This document shows, in pieces, positions 37,275 to 41,267 of a DNA stretch of 41,267 nt. The stretch covers positions 1 through 41,267 of the forward strand of contig JAEESJ010000023.1 in assembly GCA_016286235.1 (NCBI GenBank), given 5' to 3'. The notes below the pieces were generated by a model. That model was not told the origin of the DNA, made no database searches, and saw nothing but the letters and a program-made list of their open reading frames with translations. Position 1 is the first letter of the stretch. Each line of letters starts with the position of its first letter. The translations under genes and the position numbers were made by a program. The DNA is from Opitutales bacterium. Its GTDB lineage: Bacteria > Verrucomicrobiota > Verrucomicrobiia > Opitutales > UBA9783.

Positions 37275-38573
37275 TCAACGACTTCCCATCATGAACATCA
37301 ATTCCGCGGAAGAAACGACTTTATCCTTCACAAAGCATTGCCCTTCGGCGTAACCGATGCGGTTGTTTTTGATTTTAAGCAATTTTGCCTCGATGCGCAG
37401 TTGATCGCCCGGCTGCACGATTTGCCGAAATTTAACCTTATCCGCGCTCATGAAAAACGCCTGCTTGCACCCTTCGCTTCCGCCTAACCGACTGCCGAGC
37501 AACAGCCCTGCCGTTTGCGCCATGGCTTCGAGTTGCAACACGCCCGGGAAAACGGGATTTTCGGGAAAATGTCCCGTAAAACACGGCTCGTTAACGGTGA
37601 CGTTTTTAACGGCGACAATCGTGTCTTCTCCCAGTGTCAAAACCCGATCGACCATGACGAACGGATAGCGGTGCGGCAGGTGTTTCAGGATTTCATAAAT
37701 ATCCAGAGCCGCCGAATCGTCGCGTTCCGCCAATGGAAACAACGACGGTTCTGCCTGCGCGCGGATGGCTTTCGCCAGCGCGATATTGAGAGCGTGTCCC
37801 GTTTTAATGGCAATGATGTGCCCTTTGACCGCGTGTCCCAACAGTGCCAAATCACCCAGAATGTCGAGAATTTTGTGGCGCACAAATTCATCGGGGTATC
37901 GTAAGGGTTCGTTTGAAAGCAAACGATCTCCCTTGATGACGACGGCGCAGTCGAGCGTGCCGCCTTTAATTTTCCCGGCCTGAATAAGCGGTTCAATATC
38001 TTCGTAGGTGCAAAAAGTGCGCGCCGCAGCTAATTCGCGTTCGTAAGTGTCCGCGTCAATATCCAGCGATAAATGTTGCGTGTGGGTTTTGCGATTGTCG
38101 GTCGAGGTGCAGGTGATTTTTAAACCGTCGTATGGCAATATCATAATCGAACGATCCTCTTGGACGATGGTAACCGGTTCCGTGATTTCCCAACAAGCGG
38201 CTTCCGTCGTTTGCGTTTCCAAACCGACCGATAAAAATGCTTCAACCCACGGCTTTACGGAGCCGTCCAAAATCGGAAGTTCGCAACCGTCGCATTCGAT
38301 GCGCGCATTGGTAATGCCCAAGCCGTAACAGGTACTTAATAAATGTTCGACGGTGTGAATTTTAACGCCGTCTTTGCTTAAAGACGTTGCGCGCACGCAA
38401 TCGTCAACGTAATCAAGCGATGCTGGAATTTCAACAATGCTTCCGTTGTTACGAACATGAAATACAAGACCGTGATTTTCGGGTGCCGGCGAAACAACCA
38501 TCGAAGCGGGCAACCCCGTATGCAAACCGTTTCCGGAGAGCGTGACCGATTGCCGCAATGTTTTTTGTTTCAT
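37275..38573 (-). CDS. Bifunctional LpxC deacetylase / FabZ dehydratase fusion
   Basis: LpxC: HTVEHLLSTCYGLGI, LPILDGSVKPWVEA; FabZ: LPHRYPFVMVDRVL...GHFPENPVFPGVLQLEAMAQ. Confidence 0.95.
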   Translation of the reverse strand: MKQKTLRQSVTLSGNGLHTGLPASMVVSPAPENHGLVFHVRNNGSIVEIPASLDYVDDCVRATSLSKDGVKIHTVEHLLSTCYGLGITNARIECDGCELPILDGSVKPWVEAFLSVGLETQTTEAACWEITEPVTIVQEDRSIMILPYDGLKITCTSTDNRKTHTQHLSLDIDADTYERELAAARTFCTYEDIEPLIQAGKIKGGTLDCAVVIKGDRLLSNEPLRYPDEFVRHKILDILGDLALLGHAVKGHIIAIKTGHALNIALAKAIRAQAEPSLFPLAERDDSAALDIYEILKHLPHRYPFVMVDRVLTLGEDTIVAVKNVTVNEPCFTGHFPENPVFPGVLQLEAMAQTAGLLLGSRLGGSEGCKQAFFMSADKVKFRQIVQPGDQLRIEAKLLKIKNNRIGYAEGQCFVKDKVVSSAELMFMMGSR

Positions 38574-38685
38574 GAAAACATCCGTTCTCAATCTGCGGAT
38601 TTTCGGTGACTATTTCAATCCTAAACGCACCATTGTAACCGTTACGCGCCACCGCAACAGCACAACCTGACGCTGATGCGCATCT

Positions 38686-39030
38686 TTATCCCGGCGGCCA
38701 TTGGAGCGAACGCCCGCCGAGCACGTGGACATGCAGGTGCGGGACGGTTTCGCCGCCGTCTTTCCCGCAGTTAATCACCACCCGAAAACCGCTCTCACGG
38801 GTGCCCTTTAATTCCGCAACGATGTTAGCAACCATCAACAAATGCCCGAGCAACGCCTCCTGTTCGACCTTTGCTTCCGACAGACGCGCAATCGGGTTTT
38901 TCGGAACCACCAGACAGTGAACGGGAGCCTGGGGATTTGCGTCGTGAAACGCCAGGCAATGCTCATCTTCGTACACGATTTTTGCCGGAATTTCGCGATC
39001 GATGATTTTCTGGAAAACGGTTTTCTCCAT
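38686..39030 (-). CDS. HIT family nucleotide-binding protein
   Basis: MEKTVFQKIIDREIPAKIVYEDEHCLAFHDANPQAPVHCLVVPK...VPHLHVHVLGG. Confidence 0.93.
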   Translation of the reverse strand: MEKTVFQKIIDREIPAKIVYEDEHCLAFHDANPQAPVHCLVVPKNPIARLSEAKVEQEALLGHLLMVANIVAELKGTRESGFRVVINCGKDGGETVPHLHVHVLGGRSLQWPPG

Positions 39031-39147
39031 AAGAGGCTGTGTGCTTTATTTTCTGTGAAAAAGGAGAAATTTGGCAATTAGAAAGACAAAGATAGCGCGA
39101 TTCATAACGGCACGGACAAATATATTGTCTCAGTGACGGGAACTCAT

Positions 39148-39900
39148 TTAACAGGGATATTGCGCCAAATCGCAATGATAACTTTTCAGCGTTAAATCCA
39201 AGGTGCGTTCCAAATCATTGGGCATACGTCGCGTTGACGGGAAGTCCGATAACGGTTCGATAATACGATTTTCTTTGAGGGCATTGTCGTACATTTCGAG
39301 CGATTGAACGAGCAATGAAATTTCATATTCGTAGACTTTGTATGCCATGGAGTGAAATGTGTCCGCTTCGGTCGGTTGCAGATGTATACGTGTGATATAC
39401 AACCCCGTGTCGGTGATACCCCTCTTCTCTTCTCTTCTCTTCTCTTCAAACTCCCCCTTTAAGGTGTGTACTGTAACCCCGATTGGCAAATTTTTCAGAA
39501 TGCTCCATTTAAAAGCATCCAATCCTCTTGCGTACGGTGAATATCCGGGGTGTGCATTGATGAACGTGATTTTGTGGAGCAAATCATTTGAGGCAAGTCC
39601 CGTACCTGCGATTAAAACAGGCGTTTCACCGATTTCGCCAATATAGTTGGATAAATACTCGAGTGATGGTAGCGATACGCATCGGAAGTCTAAATTTCGG
39701 CAAAGTGTTTGAGTACCGATGGCGTGCAGAACGGACGGACGATGTTGCAACAAAGGTCGGAACGTTTTTCGGTATGTCATGGGATGACAAAATGCCGTGA
39801 CATTCTCATAACCCTTGGTTTTCAGCAACGTTAACACATCGTATGTTTTTCGATGCGGGCAATCGTAGGTTATGACGTAAACGGGAGAGGTGGCATTCAT
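39148..39900 (-). CDS. Formyltransferase (Formyl_trans_N-type) family protein containing a simple-sequence repeat
   Basis: FINAHPGYSPYARGLDAFKWSI and GVTVHTLKG[EFEEKRREEKR]GITDTGLYI retain the N-x-H and D-T-G catalytic motifs; the bracketed insert is the repeat. Confidence 0.75.
   Translation of the reverse strand: MNATSPVYVITYDCPHRKTYDVLTLLKTKGYENVTAFCHPMTYRKTFRPLLQHRPSVLHAIGTQTLCRNLDFRCVSLPSLEYLSNYIGEIGETPVLIAGTGLASNDLLHKITFINAHPGYSPYARGLDAFKWSILKNLPIGVTVHTLKGEFEEKRREEKRGITDTGLYITRIHLQPTEADTFHSMAYKVYEYEISLLVQSLEMYDNALKENRIIEPLSDFPSTRRMPNDLERTLDLTLKSYHCDLAQYPC
39422..39447. repeat. Pentanucleotide microsatellite (CTCTT)5 within the formyltransferase CDS
   Basis: ctctt ctctt ctctt ctctt ctctt c, perfect, 5.2 copies. 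Confidence 0.95.
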
Positions 39901-39973
39901 ACGTTTCTTAAGACAGTCGGAGACGGATAAAGTCTTGTGATTATTTTTGACTCTTTAATCACTGTTTGCTCTT

Positions 39974-40234
39974 TTGAATGTAGTTCTTGTGGTCGATAAG
40001 AAAATCAAAAAAACACCTTCGTTTGAAGTTGCGATGCAACGATTGGAAGCGATTGTTCATACATTGGAAGCGGGCGATATTCCGTTGGAGCGGTTGGTTA
40101 AAACCTACGAGGAAGGGTTGGCTTATCAAAAAATTTGCCAAACGTATTTGGAACGTGCCGATTTGTTGCTCAAACGATTGAATGATGACGGGACGGTGAC
40201 GGAAGTATTGGGGCAAGAGAAGGAAGAACAGTGA
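39974..40234 (+). CDS. xseB: Exodeoxyribonuclease VII small subunit
   Basis: FEVAMQRLEAIVHTLEAGDIPLERLVKTYEEGLAYQKICQTYLERAD. Confidence 0.9.
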   Translation: MNVVLVVDKKIKKTPSFEVAMQRLEAIVHTLEAGDIPLERLVKTYEEGLAYQKICQTYLERADLLLKRLNDDGTVTEVLGQEKEEQ

Positions 40235-40286
40235 TACGGCAGAGATGAAGGTTAGGAGGCTGTTTTTTTAGGGTTTTTGTCATCCG

Positions 40287-41267
40287 TTAGGGCAAGACTT
40301 TCATCAAATAAAGCGTGCGCGAACTTCCCTTAATTGGAAATGTTTCCTCAATCGTAAAAAATTTCGAGAAGGACGAAAGAAAGTTCTCCTGCGTGTAATT
40401 TTCAAAAACATCTTTTCGGTTTAACAGTAACTGTTGTACTTTACTGTCGTTTTTTGGGATAAATTCGACAATCAAATAACGACATAACGTTGAAAAATAA
40501 GCCGCAATGCTCTCAAAAGGAACATTATTACCGATCGCCAAATGATGGATGAGTGCCAATGCCGTACAACAATCCGCTTTCCCACGTTGAGAGAGCGGCG
40601 AGCGTTCTTCGTTCGCCCAACCGATGCCGGGGCTTGGGTTCGTTAAATCCAGCTGAAGCGGCAATAAATGTTCTTCCCTGCGTTGCTTGGCAAGCTGATA
40701 ATTTTTTTCGACCGCAATCGGATCAATATCCCAGGCGATCGTCTGAATGCCTTGCTCGCTTGCCAAACGACTGAAATGTCCGTTGTTGGCACCCAAATCC
40801 CAAACGGATTGCGGATGGATATTTTGAATCAATCGCTTAACAATGGCGGTTTTCTCCGCAAAACTTTCGTCCGAATAATTGGTGAACGTGTAATAATCGC
40901 CCCACACCGTTTTGGCGTTGTTGGGTTTTAAATGTCGTACGGTGTGTATCAACCCGTCGATAAGACGCAAAAGTTGCGGTTTGCGCAAATGAACCGAAGC
41001 TTTTTGAGTATCGTTTTGATGTTTTTTCTGAACGTTATTTTGAAGTTTTATGTATAGCCACCGGTTTAGCGAGAAGTATTTGGAGCAGGGCAGTAATTTA
41101 TCGATAACATCCGGCGGAATACCGTCTATCCACAGTTTCAGAAAATTATTAAAACGCAAATCAGACGCGCTCATCAGCATGAGCGGATAAAGAAAATGTC
41201 GGCAAAACTGACCGAACGCAACCCACGGTTCTTCGCGGTAAGGTTCAAAAGAAAGCGTATCGATAAA
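40287..41267 (-). CDS. Class I SAM-dependent methyltransferase, 5' end beyond the window
   Basis: VWDLGANNGHFSRLASEQGIQTIAWDIDPIAVEKNY; the frame stays open upstream (FIDTLSFEPYREEPWVAFGQFCRHFLYPLMLMSASDLRF) to the window edge. Confidence 0.75.
   Translation of the reverse strand, partial: FIDTLSFEPYREEPWVAFGQFCRHFLYPLMLMSASDLRFNNFLKLWIDGIPPDVIDKLLPCSKYFSLNRWLYIKLQNNVQKKHQNDTQKASVHLRKPQLLRLIDGLIHTVRHLKPNNAKTVWGDYYTFTNYSDESFAEKTAIVKRLIQNIHPQSVWDLGANNGHFSRLASEQGIQTIAWDIDPIAVEKNYQLAKQRREEHLLPLQLDLTNPSPGIGWANEERSPLSQRGKADCCTALALIHHLAIGNNVPFESIAAYFSTLCRYLIVEFIPKNDSKVQQLLLNRKDVFENYTQENFLSSFSKFFTIEETFPIKGSSRTLYLMKVLP

Noticed and set aside
37275-38573. LpxC-FabZ fusion as a novelty
   Set aside because: This bifunctional architecture is already known in several phyla (for example Bacteroidetes).
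1-41267. CRISPR arrays, IS elements, integrases, prophage genes
   Set aside because: No regularly spaced direct repeats, transposase or integrase motifs, or phage structural proteins seen in the ORF track or sequence.

Overview
Gene-dense bacterial window of about 41 kb. It is mostly housekeeping: truB (frameshifted), OPA-type sugar-phosphate antiporter, tRNA-Tyr, tatD, pgsA, dapA-like, ruvA, yajC-secDF, recJ, trxB, mcsA-like, pssA, yraN, OleC-like AMP ligase, alaS, tRNA-Glu, rplU-rpmA, MsbA-like ABC exporter, NUDIX, tRNA-Arg, cdsA-uppS, aspS, lpxA, a fused lpxC-fabZ, HIT, formyltransferase, xseB, methyltransferase. Between these lie accessory genes that suggest a host-associated Gram-negative, possibly PVC/Verrucomicrobia-like (inference): a type III secretion gatekeeper cluster (YopN/SctW-like, TyeA-like, CesT-like), two more CesT-like chaperones, and several orphan proteins with signal peptides. 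The strongest candidate for something undescribed is a translationally coupled tandem pair of paralogous exported proteins (7059-9574, minus strand). Both carry arrays of eukaryote-style C2H2 zinc fingers (C-X2-C-X12/13-H-X3-5-H) plus a shared C-terminal module. Other leads: a pentanucleotide repeat inside a formyltransferase gene (possible phase variation), a DapA homologue whose Schiff-base lysine is glutamine, a frameshifted truB, and a structured, repeated intergenic region upstream of yajC-secDF. All calls come from reading the sequence by eye; no database search was run.
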